From: Pseudophaeobacter profundi
GTDB lineage: Bacteria; Pseudomonadota; Alphaproteobacteria; Rhodobacterales; Rhodobacteraceae
Direction of reading: 5' to 3'
NCBI RefSeq assembly: GCF_029697505.1
Contig: NZ_JARJEF010000001.1
Location: 372,001-436,000 of the forward strand
Length of the DNA: 64,000 nucleotides
In this document: one piece after another, positions 24,824 through 33,600 of the stretch
Position numbering within the stretch: the first letter of the stretch is position 1
Layout: each line of letters starts with the position of its first letter
The notes under the pieces: generated by a model
Database searches by the model: none
Told to the model about the DNA's origin: nothing
What the model saw: only the letters and a program-made list of their open reading frames with translations
Made by a program: the position numbers and the translations under genes

Positions 24824-25338
24824 AACGAAATCTTGCAGTCGGCCAGGACCGCACCAGACAAACCAGAAAGCCAGCTGTCCAGCCTCAGCGGCTTTCCATA
24901 GCGCGCCCATAGTGATCAACTGATTTCCCTCTGCCCCTTGCTTTGCCGACAGCGGGGTACTACCTACAGGGCGTGGCGGGTTCTGCCCTTTCAGTGACCG
25001 GCAGCATTCCAGTGGCCTTAAGCAATTCCACGGGAGCTGGCTCTGTTCGGACCCTGGTCCGTTTATCTGGTGCCCACCTGTACATACAGGTCCCCGGGAA
25101 TCAAAACCGCACGTCTGTTTGGTGGTCCCGTCACATTCCCTCATCCCGCATTGAACATCACGGCAGCGCGCAAGGCGCGACCAGTCATGATCAACCGCCG
25201 CGAAACACACGGCCGAGCCGTAAAAAAACCGCAGCACCGGAACATCGATGCGCGGTTTTCATGGTTTATTTTCAAGCAAACATCGCCACACAAAGGCAAC
25301 GCCCGCAAGTCGGTCCAGATGCTGGCCCCTAGGGCAGC
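24824..25338. other. Gap holding a structured non-coding stretch
   Basis: 515 bases without a credible gene. The middle (about 24930-25095) is rich in hairpins and is listed separately. AAAACCGC...GCGGTTTT near 25226-25260 on the plus strand is terminator-like. Confidence 0.5.
24930..25095 (+). ncRNA. Candidate structured RNA, possibly 6S-like
   Basis: Stacked pairings span the region: TTGCTT (24938-24943) with AAGCAA (25020-25025), continuing inward as TGCCG (24944-24948) with CGGCA (24999-25003). Local hairpins follow: CGGAC-CCTG-GTCCG (25048-25061) and ACCTGT-ACAT-ACAGGT (25076-25091). The run GCCTTAA followed by a small 3'-side hairpin recalls 6S RNA. No protein frame is conserved-looking. 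Strand and identity are uncertain; a covariance-model search would decide. Confidence 0.35.
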
Positions 25339-25668
25339 CTAGCGGCGACGCTGACGCGGGCGGTTTTGCGGCGATGGGGCCTCTGCCTTGATGCGGATCG
25401 GCTCAAACGAATGGGCGATAGGCGTGCCACCACGGGGGCCGCTGTCCTTTTTCGCCATCGCCATGATCACCCAGGCAAACTGCACCCCGGCAAAGACGAT
25501 TCCGTTCATGAACCACAGCAGAAAGACCGCCAGAATACCGTCGCTGGACTGGCTGACCAGCCCCCAGAGATTCATGACATTGAACCAGAGCAACATCGCC
25601 ACAAAGCCTGCCGCGATCGCAAATCCAATGACAACATTCTTGATGTAGAGTTTCACCAGCTTGGGCAT
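25339..25668 (-). CDS. Small two-span inner-membrane protein, unknown function
   Basis: 109 residues from the ATG beginning MPKLVKLYIKNVVIGF (GAGGTGG just upstream; an ATG five codons earlier is possible). Two hydrophobic helices are clear: VVIGFAIAAGFVAMLLWF (about 11-28) and ILAVFLLWFMNGIVFAGVQF (about 44-63). The cytoplasmic tail is basic and proline-rich (SPQNRPRQRRR). I do not recognise a named family. It stands alone upstream of the riboflavin operon terminator. Confidence 0.65.
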   Translation of the reverse strand: MPKLVKLYIKNVVIGFAIAAGFVAMLLWFNVMNLWGLVSQSSDGILAVFLLWFMNGIVFAGVQFAWVIMAMAKKDSGPRGGTPIAHSFEPIRIKAEAPSPQNRPRQRRR

Positions 25669-25759
25669 GACCACCTCATCCATGTTTCAATGGATACTCT
25701 AGCACTCTGCCCTGCAAGGTCCAGCGCTTGTATCATACAGGCGGGAAATGGCCGAAAGC

Positions 25760-25782
25760 AAAAACGCGCCCCAAGGGGCGCG
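25760..25782 (-). terminator. Terminator of the rib-nusB operon
   Basis: CGCGCCCC-AA-GGGGCGCG, followed on the minus strand by T5. It lies 35 bases past the nusB stop. Confidence 0.85.
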
Positions 25783-25816
25783 CATCCGTGTGTTTTTTCC
25801 GGGTGTGAACGGCCCG

Positions 25817-26299
25817 TTAAAAAGCTTCGGGCTTTGCCTCGCGGGCCATATGATCCAGCACTGCATTGACGAATTTTGGCTCTTTGCCTTCGGGAAAGAA
25901 GGCGCGGGCGATATCTACAAATTCGTTGATCACCACCCTGGGCGGCGTTTGCGACTGGGTGAATTCGGCCCCGGCAGCGCGAAACAGCGCCCGCAGGGTG
26001 GGGTCGATCCGGTCGATGGGCCATTTCGCTACCAGGGCGCGATCGGTCATCTGGTCAATCTTCGCCTGAAAATTCACCGCATCTTTCAACAACTTGCGAA
26101 ACAGGCCAGTGTCACCCTCGGCCATTTCATCGCCGTCATAGGTGGCACCAAAGCGATGATTTTCAAATTCCGCAATCACCTTGTCAAAGGTCAGATCGCT
26201 GTGTTCCATCTGAAACAGTGCCTGAACGGCATATAGCCGGGCGGCGGATTTCATCTGAGTTTTGCCATTGCCCTTGGGGGCGCTGTCCGAATGGGTCAT
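25817..26299 (-). CDS. nusB: Transcription antitermination factor NusB
   Basis: 160 residues from the ATG that overlaps the ribH stop (ATGA); the frame is open further upstream inside ribH but without NusB sequence. The NusB fold is visible: SAARLYAVQALFQMEHSDLT at the N-terminus, IDPTLRALFRAAGAEF, and PPRVVINEFVDIARAF, with the C-terminal FVNAVLDHMAREA. It binds boxA RNA with NusE (S10) in rRNA antitermination. Last gene of the riboflavin cluster, a conserved position in alphaproteobacteria. Confidence 0.95.
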   Translation of the reverse strand: MTHSDSAPKGNGKTQMKSAARLYAVQALFQMEHSDLTFDKVIAEFENHRFGATYDGDEMAEGDTGLFRKLLKDAVNFQAKIDQMTDRALVAKWPIDRIDPTLRALFRAAGAEFTQSQTPPRVVINEFVDIARAFFPEGKEPKFVNAVLDHMAREAKPEAF

Positions 26300-26847
26300 G
26301 CTGTGCGGGGTCCGTTTTCTGTGCCAGCCAGCTGAATGGCTTCGGAAGGCGCCTTGAAGCCGACTCCCTTGGTCTGGGCGCCCCACTTACGCGTCAGCGC
26401 AATAAGATGCAAGGCTGCAGCAGCCGCGCCGCCCCCCTTGTTTTGATCATCGGGATCGGCGCGCACCTCGGCCTGTTTGCGATTTTCCACCGTCAGGATA
26501 CCGTTGCCGATGCACAGCCCCTGCAGGCCAAGCAATTGAATGGCGCGACTGCTGTCATTGCAGACCGTATCGTAGTGGGTGGTTTCACCGCGAATAACGC
26601 AGCCCAGTGCCACAAACCCATCAAAGTTTGATTTCCGGTCGGCAATGGCGATCGCGGTTGGAATTTCCAACGCGCCGGGAACTTCGATCACTTCAAAGCT
26701 GCCGCCAACGGCTTCGATCTCGGCCTGCGCCCCTGCCAGCATATTGTCGGCGATGTCCTTGTAGTAGGGCGATATGACAATGGCCAGCTTGACCGGTTTG
26801 TCAAATTCGGGGCGCGGCATGATGTAGTGCTGTTCGTGTCCGGCCAT
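26296..26847 (-). CDS. ribH: 6,7-dimethyl-8-ribityllumazine synthase
   Basis: 183 residues. Condenses 5-amino-6-ribitylaminouracil with 3,4-dihydroxybutanone phosphate. Active-site blocks: IVISPYYKDIADNMLAGA (the aromatic of the pyrimidine pocket is Tyr here), VPGALEIPTAI, and GCVIRGETTHYDTVCNDSSR, which includes the conserved His. About 25 residues longer at the C-terminus than minimal enzymes. AAGGAG lies inside the end of ribB, and only 1 base separates the ribB stop from this ATG; the stop overlaps nusB. Confidence 0.94.
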   Translation of the reverse strand: MAGHEQHYIMPRPEFDKPVKLAIVISPYYKDIADNMLAGAQAEIEAVGGSFEVIEVPGALEIPTAIAIADRKSNFDGFVALGCVIRGETTHYDTVCNDSSRAIQLLGLQGLCIGNGILTVENRKQAEVRADPDDQNKGGGAAAAALHLIALTRKWGAQTKGVGFKAPSEAIQLAGTENGPRTA

Positions 26848-26848
26848 A

Positions 26849-27970
26849 TCAGGACTCCTTCAGGATCGGGCGGGTGCCTACGATGGACAGCCCATAGGCA
26901 TCAAGCCCAAGATAGGTGGTGGCAGGCGAATCCGTCAAAAGCTCCAGCTCATCCAACCCCAGCTCTGACAGGATCTGCGCCCCAAGACCGGTTTGCTTGA
27001 TGGTACGCGGGCCTTCATCTTCGGGCGCATAGAGCGCATGGCGTGGCTCGCGGAACAGGCAGACGACACCGCGCCCTTCATCTGCGATCAGTTCCATCGC
27101 GCGGGGCAGTTCGCGCACCGGCTTGGGGCCAAGCCCCAGAACATCCGAGGCTTCGTGCAGCGCATGGGTGCGGGTCAGCACCGGACCACCACTGGAGATA
27201 TCACCCTTGATCAGCACCACATGCTCAACACCGTGAATCTGATCGGTGAACAGCCGCATCTCCCAGTCACCACCAAATTCAGAGGTCACGGTGCTGCGGC
27301 TTGTTTCCACCACCAGATTGTCATTGCGTGAACGATAGGTGATCAGATCGGAAATAGTGCCAATCTTCAGCCCGTGCTTTTCCGCATAATCCACCAGATC
27401 GGGCAGCCGCGCCATGGTGCCATCCTCATTCATGATCTCGCAGATCACCGAGGCAGGATAATGCCCGGCCAGGCGCGCCACATCGCAGCCCGCTTCGGTA
27501 TGGCCTGCCCGTTGCAACACGCCACCGCGGCGGGCGCGCAGCGGAAAGACATGGCCCGGCGTGGCAATATCAGCCGCAGTTTTTTCTGGATCAATCGCGG
27601 TGGCCACTGTCAGCGCACGATCCGCCGCAGAGATGCCTGTGGTCACGCCTTCGCGCGCCTCGATCGACACGGTAAAGGCGGTCTCATGGCGCGAGGAATT
27701 ATGCATCGCCATCATCGGCAAGCCCAGCGCCTCGATACGTTCGGCAGGCAATGTCAGACAGATCAGGCCGCGTCCGTGGGTTGCCATGAAGTTGATGGCA
27801 GTTGCATCTGCAGCCTGCGCCGGGATCACCAGATCGCCTTCGTTCTCTCGGTCTTCGTGATCGACCAGAATGAACATCCGCCCCTCACGGGCCTCTGTGA
27901 TGATCTCTTCAATCGGGCTGATCGCCGCGCGCAAACGGGCCTCGACCGGCCCCGGTGTTTCAAAGCTCAT
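26849..27970 (-). CDS. ribB: 3,4-dihydroxy-2-butanone-4-phosphate synthase with degenerate GTP cyclohydrolase II domain
   Basis: 373 residues from the ATG at 27970 (AAAGG upstream; a GTG two codons earlier is too close to it). Residues 15-212 are a complete RibB domain: VDHEDRENEGD (36-46), TGISAADRA, RRGGVLQRAGHTEAGCDVAR and the MNEDG acidic loop. Residues 213-373 follow the GTP cyclohydrolase II fold, but the zinc-binding Cys triplet is absent: the equivalent stretch reads LTRTHALHEASDVLGLG (265-281), and the GRG loop is followed by VVCLFREPRHALY, not the catalytic sequence. So it should make only the four-carbon precursor, like RibBX-type proteins. A separate ribA must exist elsewhere. Confidence 0.9.
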   Translation of the reverse strand: MSFETPGPVEARLRAAISPIEEIITEAREGRMFILVDHEDRENEGDLVIPAQAADATAINFMATHGRGLICLTLPAERIEALGLPMMAMHNSSRHETAFTVSIEAREGVTTGISAADRALTVATAIDPEKTAADIATPGHVFPLRARRGGVLQRAGHTEAGCDVARLAGHYPASVICEIMNEDGTMARLPDLVDYAEKHGLKIGTISDLITYRSRNDNLVVETSRSTVTSEFGGDWEMRLFTDQIHGVEHVVLIKGDISSGGPVLTRTHALHEASDVLGLGPKPVRELPRAMELIADEGRGVVCLFREPRHALYAPEDEGPRTIKQTGLGAQILSELGLDELELLTDSPATTYLGLDAYGLSIVGTRPILKES

Positions 27971-28076
27971 GTTCACAGCCTTTCACTACAGATGCCCGCA
28001 GAGCCCATCGCCCATCGGGGTACATAGGCGAAATAGCCCAGTCGTGATGCAAAGGCCAGCCCCACAAGCGGTGGCG

Positions 28077-28664
28077 TCAGCCTGCCTCGTTCAGACGTGC
28101 AACATAGCGGGCGAGGGTGTCGATTTCCAAATTCACCTGATCGCCCAGCGCCACATCCCCCCATGTGGTCGCCTCTTTGGTATGGGGGATGAAGTTGATG
28201 CCAAAGTCGCAGCCTGTCACATCGTTCACCGTCAACGAGGTGCCATTCAGCGCAACCGATCCCTTGGGGGCGATAAACCGCGCCAGCGCAGCCGGGGCGC
28301 GCAGGGTCACACGGGTGCTATCACCCTCTTCCTGCATCGCCACAACCTCGGCAACACCATCGACATGGCCCGAAACGATATGCCCGCCCAGCTCATCGCC
28401 GACCTTGAGCGCACGTTCAAGGTTCACCCGTTTGCCAACCGTCCAGGCTCCAATATTGGTCTTGGACACCGTTTCAGCCGAGATCTGCACATCGTACCAA
28501 TCAGAGCCCAGCTCGATCACCGTCAGGCAAACCCCATCCGACGCGATAGAGGCGCCCAGATCAATGCCTGCAGTGTCATAGCCGGTGGTGATCCGCGCGC
28601 GCAGGTCGCCCTGCTGATCAAGCTGGGCAATGGTTCCAATGTCAGTGATAATACCGGTGAACAT
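28077..28664 (-). CDS. ribE: Riboflavin synthase alpha chain
   Basis: 195 residues. Dismutates two 6,7-dimethyl-8-ribityllumazine molecules to riboflavin. Two tandem lumazine-binding repeats are present: MFTGIITDIGTI with GVCLTVIELGSDWYDVQIS in the first, and HIVSGHVDGVAEVVAMQEEG with VALNGTSLTVNDVTGCDFGI in the second. AGGAGAG precedes the ATG. About 100 bases upstream of ribB on the same strand. Its normal upstream neighbour ribD is 5 kb away because capsule genes intervene. I found no FMN riboswitch in the leader. Confidence 0.94.
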   Translation of the reverse strand: MFTGIITDIGTIAQLDQQGDLRARITTGYDTAGIDLGASIASDGVCLTVIELGSDWYDVQISAETVSKTNIGAWTVGKRVNLERALKVGDELGGHIVSGHVDGVAEVVAMQEEGDSTRVTLRAPAALARFIAPKGSVALNGTSLTVNDVTGCDFGINFIPHTKEATTWGDVALGDQVNLEIDTLARYVARLNEAG

Positions 28665-28895
28665 CTGGCTGCTCTCCTATGGTTGCGGCAGGGATCCTGG
28701 CCCAGAGGTAGCCGAGCCGACAGGCCGCGACAAGGCCCCTGCCCCTGCAAACACGCGGCACCCGGCGCAATAGATTGCGATGGCCCGCGCAAGCCGCTAT
28801 GGCACGGGGCAGGCCGCAGTAGTGCCAGCCATAGTTTCGCCCCAGTGCCCTGCTAGGCAAACCAGATCCTAAACTCAGAATGTTTTTGTGCCCTG

Positions 28896-30188
28896 ATGCA
28901 AGCCCATAGCCAAGATAGACGCATTTTCCTGTTCCTGCAGGGGCCGCACGGACCGTTCTTCAACGCTTTGGGCAAGATGCTGCGCACCGCAGGCTGCGGC
29001 GTCTGGCGCATTGGATTCAATGCCGGCGATCAGGCTTTCTGGCGCAACCGCGCGCAATACATTCCCTTTCGCGATACGCTGTCGGACTGGCAGCCGTTTT
29101 TTGAGCAGACCTGCCGCGACAAGGGCATCACCGATATCGTACTTTATGGCGATACCCGCCCGATCCACGCCCAGGCCATCGCAGCCGCCCGCGCCTGCGG
29201 CCTGCGGGTCCATGTGTTTGAAGAGGGCTACCTGCGCCCCTATTGGGTGACCTATGAGCGCGAGGGGACCAATGGGCATTCGCGCCTGATGCAAACCGAT
29301 GTGGCTGAAATGCAGACAGCACTGGCGCGTTCAGACCTCGAGGCGCCGCTGCCACCGGCCCATTGGGGGGACATGCGCCAGCATGTGTTCTACGGCGCGC
29401 TGTACCACTGGTTTGTGATGTTCTGGAACCGCAAGTACCGAAACTTTCAACCGCATCGCGCGCTGCCGGTTACCCGCGAATTTCAGCTCCACCTCAAACG
29501 GTTGATCCTGATGCCTGCACAGGCACTGGAACGGCGGCTGGCCACCCGCCGCATCCGCAATGGTGGATTTCCCTATCACCTGGCGTTGCTGCAACTGGCC
29601 CATGACAGTTCATTCCAGATGCATTCCCCCTTTGACAGCATGACCGATTTCCTGACCGAGGTGATCATCGGCTTTGCTGCCGGGGCACCACGTCACCACC
29701 ATCTGGTGATCAAGGCCCACCCGCTTGAGGATGGCCGCAGCCCCATCCGACAGGAACTGCGGCGCCTCGCGCGGATGCATGGTATTCAAGACCGGATCCA
29801 CTATGTGCGCGGCGGCAAGCTGGCCGCGCTGCTGAACGAGGCCCGCACCGCCGTCACGGTGAACTCAACCGCCGGTCAGCAGGTTCTGTGGCGCGGTATT
29901 CCGCTCAAGGTGTTTGGCGCGGCGGTGTATGACAAGGCTGAATTCACCTCGGATCAGCCACTGGCACAGTTCTTTGCAGGCCCTGCCCGCCCCGACAATC
30001 GCGCCTATAAAGAATATCGCCGCTACCTGCTGGAAACCTCGCAGGTGCCGGGGGGATATTATTCGCGCTCAGGACGGCGGCAACTGCTGCGTCATGTGGT
30101 GGACATGATGCTGTCGCCGCATGATCCCTATGATGCACTGCGCCATGGCACAGCGGCCCCTCGGCAACAGTTGTCTGTGGTCAATTAA
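28896..30188 (+). CDS. kpsS: KpsS-like capsule polysaccharide beta-Kdo transferase
   Basis: 430 residues. KpsS adds the first beta-Kdo to lyso-phosphatidylglycerol in the lipid anchor of group 2-type capsules. Recognisable family blocks: IFLFLQGPHGPFFNALGKML, DIVLYGDTRPIHAQAIAAAR, VFEEGYLRPYWVTYEREG, then HLVIKAHPLEDGR and the C-terminal NSTAGQQVLWRGIPLKVFG. Cytoplasmic or membrane-peripheral. First of three plus-strand capsule genes. The KpsM/T/E transporter genes are not in this window. Confidence 0.9.
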   Translation: MQAHSQDRRIFLFLQGPHGPFFNALGKMLRTAGCGVWRIGFNAGDQAFWRNRAQYIPFRDTLSDWQPFFEQTCRDKGITDIVLYGDTRPIHAQAIAAARACGLRVHVFEEGYLRPYWVTYEREGTNGHSRLMQTDVAEMQTALARSDLEAPLPPAHWGDMRQHVFYGALYHWFVMFWNRKYRNFQPHRALPVTREFQLHLKRLILMPAQALERRLATRRIRNGGFPYHLALLQLAHDSSFQMHSPFDSMTDFLTEVIIGFAAGAPRHHHLVIKAHPLEDGRSPIRQELRRLARMHGIQDRIHYVRGGKLAALLNEARTAVTVNSTAGQQVLWRGIPLKVFGAAVYDKAEFTSDQPLAQFFAGPARPDNRAYKEYRRYLLETSQVPGGYYSRSGRRQLLRHVVDMMLSPHDPYDALRHGTAAPRQQLSVVN

Positions 30189-30282
30189 GCGCGCTGACTG
30201 CAACACTGGATTTTATCAGAAAACTGCACTAGTCTTTCCAAAAAACTGAGGCAAAACAATAATAGGTCGAGGAGACCGAGCA

Positions 30283-31416
30283 GTGAAAAACGTCCCTCTT
30301 TCCTGGGTGCGGCCCGTGGCGATTCTTGCTGCACTGACGCTGGCGGCGTCTTGTAGCTTGCCAAAAGTCGGCCCCAGTAAACGCCAAATATTTGCGGGGT
30401 CGGTTCAGAAAGAAGGCGACGCCTTTATCGTATCCGTCAATGACCGTGTTACCCGTGCCACCGCTGTGGTTCCCGCCCTTGGATTTTCCGACGGCTTTGT
30501 GACGGCTGGTCAGCTCACCTCCGATACCATCCGCCCTGGCGATGTGCTGGGGCTGACCATCTGGGAAAACGTCGATGACGGGTTGCTAGCCAATGAAGCC
30601 ACCAATGCCACCGCACTCGAAGAGGTGCAGGTGGATAGTGCGGGTTATATCTTTGTGCCCTATGCCGGGCGCCTGCGCGCCTCTGGCAATACCCCCGAAC
30701 AACTGCGGGAGGTCATAACCGCGAAGCTCGAAGATCAGACACCGGACCCACAGGTTCAGGTGCGCCGCGTGGCAGGCGATGGCTCTACCGTCAGCCTGAC
30801 CGGTGCCGTCGGTGGCCAGGGTGTCTATCCAATTGAACGCCCCACCCGCACCCTGTCAACCATGCTGGCGCGCGCCGGTGGCGTCGCAATCGAACCCGAA
30901 ATTGCCCAAGTGACGGTGATCCGTGGCGAACAGCAGGGCAAGATCTGGTTCCAGGATCTGTTCAACCACCCCGAGCTGGACATCGCCCTGCGCGGCGGAG
31001 ACCGCATTCTGGTGGAATCAGACAGCCGCTCTTTCACCGCCCTTGGGGCAACCAGCGCCCAGGCGCGGGTACCATTTGAAAGTCAGGATCTTTCGGCGCT
31101 TGAGGCGATTGCCCAGGTGGGCGGATTGATTTCAACCAGCTCTGATCCGACTGGGGTGTTTATCTTCCGCAACGAACCAGCCGCCATTGCCAATCAGGTG
31201 CTGGGCCGGGACGACCTGATCGGCGCCCAGCGTATGGTCTATGTGCTGAATCTAACCCAACCCAACGGTTTGTTTATTGCGCGCGACTTTGTGGTCCGCG
31301 ACGAAGACACCCTCTATGTAACCGAAGCGCCCTATGCACAGTGGACCAAGACGATCTCGCTCCTGGCCAGCCCGCTGACGCCACTTGCCAGTGTGGATAC
31401 CTTGTTTGGCGGCTGA
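30283..31416 (+). CDS. Outer-membrane polysaccharide export lipoprotein (OPX/Wza-KpsD type)
   Basis: 377 residues starting at GTG (GGAG 8 bases upstream). The signal peptide ends in a lipobox-like LAASC with the lipidated Cys at about 24. The polysaccharide-export domain follows (TIRPGDVLGLTIWENVDDG, VDSAGYIFVPYAGRLRASG, QLREVITAKLEDQTPDPQV). SLBB repeats come next (VSLTGAVGGQGVYPIERPT, TLSTMLARAGG). It should form the periplasm/outer-membrane channel for capsule export. Its stop is 4 bases from the kpsC ATG, so they are co-transcribed. Confidence 0.9.
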   Translation: MKNVPLSWVRPVAILAALTLAASCSLPKVGPSKRQIFAGSVQKEGDAFIVSVNDRVTRATAVVPALGFSDGFVTAGQLTSDTIRPGDVLGLTIWENVDDGLLANEATNATALEEVQVDSAGYIFVPYAGRLRASGNTPEQLREVITAKLEDQTPDPQVQVRRVAGDGSTVSLTGAVGGQGVYPIERPTRTLSTMLARAGGVAIEPEIAQVTVIRGEQQGKIWFQDLFNHPELDIALRGGDRILVESDSRSFTALGATSAQARVPFESQDLSALEAIAQVGGLISTSSDPTGVFIFRNEPAAIANQVLGRDDLIGAQRMVYVLNLTQPNGLFIARDFVVRDEDTLYVTEAPYAQWTKTISLLASPLTPLASVDTLFGG

Positions 31417-31420
31417 GCAT

Positions 31421-33466
31421 ATGACCAGACAGACAGACAGACCCCAAGCCGGGAGCCAAGGCTCCCGGCTTTTTGTTTACAATGGTGGCTTTCTCACCCA
31501 ACCCCGAATTCGGCGCATTCTGGATCTGGCGGGCTATCACACCCGCCTCGGCCTGCCACAGCAAGACGATCTGGTCGGCATCTGGGGCAACTCTCCCACC
31601 GCCCATCGCGGCCGGGCCGTCGCCGAAAAACGCGGTGTCAGCCTGCTGCATGTCGAAGACGCCTTCCTGCGCTCGATCCACCCAGGCCGCGCCAGCAAAG
31701 AGCCCCCTCTGGGGCTGCTGTTGGATCGCAAGGGGGTGCATTTTGATCCCGCGCAACCCTCTGATCTGGAGGAGATTCTGGCGACGCACCCGCTGGACGA
31801 CAGCCAGATGATGCGCCGCGCCCGCAACGCCATTGGCCGTATAGAAGATGCCCACCTCAGCAAATACAACGCCTTTTCCGCCAGCGCGCCGGTGCCGGAT
31901 CCCGGCTATGTATTGGTGGTGGACCAGCTGCGCGGCGATGCCTCCGTGACCGCCTCCAAGGCCAACCGCGCCCGCTTTTGCGAGATGCTGGTCTTTGCGC
32001 AGCAAGAACACCCCGGCGCGCGCATTTTGATCAAGACCCACCCGGAAACAGCTGCCGGCAAGAGACCGGGGCATTTCACCAACAAGGACGCCCAGGGCCG
32101 GATAGAGATGTTCAGCGCACCGGTTTCCCCCTGGCCGCTGCTGGAAGGGGCGATTGCGGTCTATACCGTTTCGTCTCAACTGGGGTTCGAGGCCATCCTG
32201 GCCGGGCACAGGCCCCGCGTCTTTGGCCAGCCCTTCTATGCCGGCTGGGGCCTGACCGAAGACGAAGAGCCCCTGGCGCGCCGCCAACGCAGGCTGACGC
32301 GGGCGCAATTGTTTTCTGGTGCGATGTTTCTCTATCCAACCTGGTACGACCCCTTTAGTGATCAGCTTTGTCAACTGGAGCGGGTGATCGACACGTTGGA
32401 GGCCAGCACCCGCGCCTGGCGTCAGGATCGCGCCGGCTGGAGCGCCTCGGGCATGCGGCTGTGGAAACGCAAACCGCTGCAGGGCTTCTTTGGCCAGCAC
32501 AAGAAACTACATTTCACCGAAGACTGTGAAACCGCACGCAAGACCGGCCGCAACTGGATGGTCTGGGCCAGCAAGGCCGATGCCGAAACCCATGCCGGGG
32601 CCAGCCGGGTCGAGGATGGCTTTCTGCGCTCGCGCGGTTTGGGGGCCGATCTGGTGCCGCCGCTCTCGTTGGTGGTGGACCGGCAGGGCATCTACTACGA
32701 TCCGCGCCAGCCCAGTGATCTGGATGACCTGATCACGCAACGCGCCGATCTTGGCCCGGCTGAGGCCATGCGCGCCGAAGCCCTGGTCCAGCAGCTGATC
32801 CGCCACAGCCTGTCAAAATACAACCTGACCGATATGCAGACCAACCTGCCCGATCTGCCCGCCGGGCATTGCATTCTGGTGCCAGGTCAGGTGGAAGACG
32901 ATGCTTCGATCACTGCCGGATGTGGCCGCATCAATACCAACCTGGCGTTGCTGCGCGCCACCCGTAAGGCCAACCCAAAGGCCATCATAATCTATAAACC
33001 CCATCCCGATGTCGAAGCAGGCCTGCGCAACGGCGGCCTGACAGCAAAAGGGATCCCCGAGGGGCTTGCCGATGTGGTGGCCAGCAACTGCGATGCCATG
33101 GCGCTGCTGGATGTGGTGCAAGAGGTCTGGACCATGACCTCATTGCTGGGGTTTGAAGCACTGCTGCGCGGCATCAAGGTAACCACCCTGGGTCTGCCCT
33201 TTTATGCCGGCTGGGGGCTGACACGGGACCACCGCCCCGCCCCGCCCTGGCGCCAGGCCCGCCCAGATCTGTTGGGGCTGGCACATGCGGTTCTGATTGA
33301 TTATCCGCGCTATTTTGATCCGGTCACACGCCAACCCTGCCCGCCCGAAGTGGTGGTCGAGCGGCTGATATCTGGCGCCCTGCCACAGGCGGGGCTGGGC
33401 AACCGGGGGCTGGCCAAACTTCAAGGGGCCTTTGCCACCTATGCGCATCTATGGCGACGTGGCTAA
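31421..33466 (+). CDS. kpsC: KpsC-like capsule polysaccharide poly-Kdo transferase (duplicated domains)
   Basis: 681 residues. Two homologous halves are plain. The first has LLHVEDAFLRS, DRKGVHFDPAQPSDLEEIL, LVVDQLRGDASV and FGQPFYAGWGLTED. The second has SRVEDGFLRSRGLG, DRQGIYYDPRQPSDLDDLI, LVPGQVEDDASI and LGLPFYAGWGLTRD. This is the KpsC layout in which two transferase modules extend the alternating beta-Kdo linker on the lipid begun by KpsS. Start chosen at the ATG right after the OPX stop. End of the three-gene capsule block. Confidence 0.9.
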   Translation: MTRQTDRPQAGSQGSRLFVYNGGFLTQPRIRRILDLAGYHTRLGLPQQDDLVGIWGNSPTAHRGRAVAEKRGVSLLHVEDAFLRSIHPGRASKEPPLGLLLDRKGVHFDPAQPSDLEEILATHPLDDSQMMRRARNAIGRIEDAHLSKYNAFSASAPVPDPGYVLVVDQLRGDASVTASKANRARFCEMLVFAQQEHPGARILIKTHPETAAGKRPGHFTNKDAQGRIEMFSAPVSPWPLLEGAIAVYTVSSQLGFEAILAGHRPRVFGQPFYAGWGLTEDEEPLARRQRRLTRAQLFSGAMFLYPTWYDPFSDQLCQLERVIDTLEASTRAWRQDRAGWSASGMRLWKRKPLQGFFGQHKKLHFTEDCETARKTGRNWMVWASKADAETHAGASRVEDGFLRSRGLGADLVPPLSLVVDRQGIYYDPRQPSDLDDLITQRADLGPAEAMRAEALVQQLIRHSLSKYNLTDMQTNLPDLPAGHCILVPGQVEDDASITAGCGRINTNLALLRATRKANPKAIIIYKPHPDVEAGLRNGGLTAKGIPEGLADVVASNCDAMALLDVVQEVWTMTSLLGFEALLRGIKVTTLGLPFYAGWGLTRDHRPAPPWRQARPDLLGLAHAVLIDYPRYFDPVTRQPCPPEVVVERLISGALPQAGLGNRGLAKLQGAFATYAHLWRRG

Positions 33467-33600
33467 AGCTAGCCGCGTTCATCCGATGTCACCTGTTTTG
33501 GCCGCTCAAATCCGGTCCCCACTTTTGCCCGCCATGCCCTAGCCCCTGTGATGCCGCAGGTCACGTCGCAACAGGCAGGGCAGTGTCAGGTCAGGCAGCG

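Noticed and set aside
24782-25332. Overlapping frames of 129 and 151 codons on both strands
   Set aside because: They cover the structured non-coding stretch; no ribosome-binding site, and the amino-acid content is not protein-like.
28665-28895. Possible FMN riboswitch upstream of ribE
   Set aside because: No RFN-element sequence on the minus strand; the stretch has only short scattered stems.
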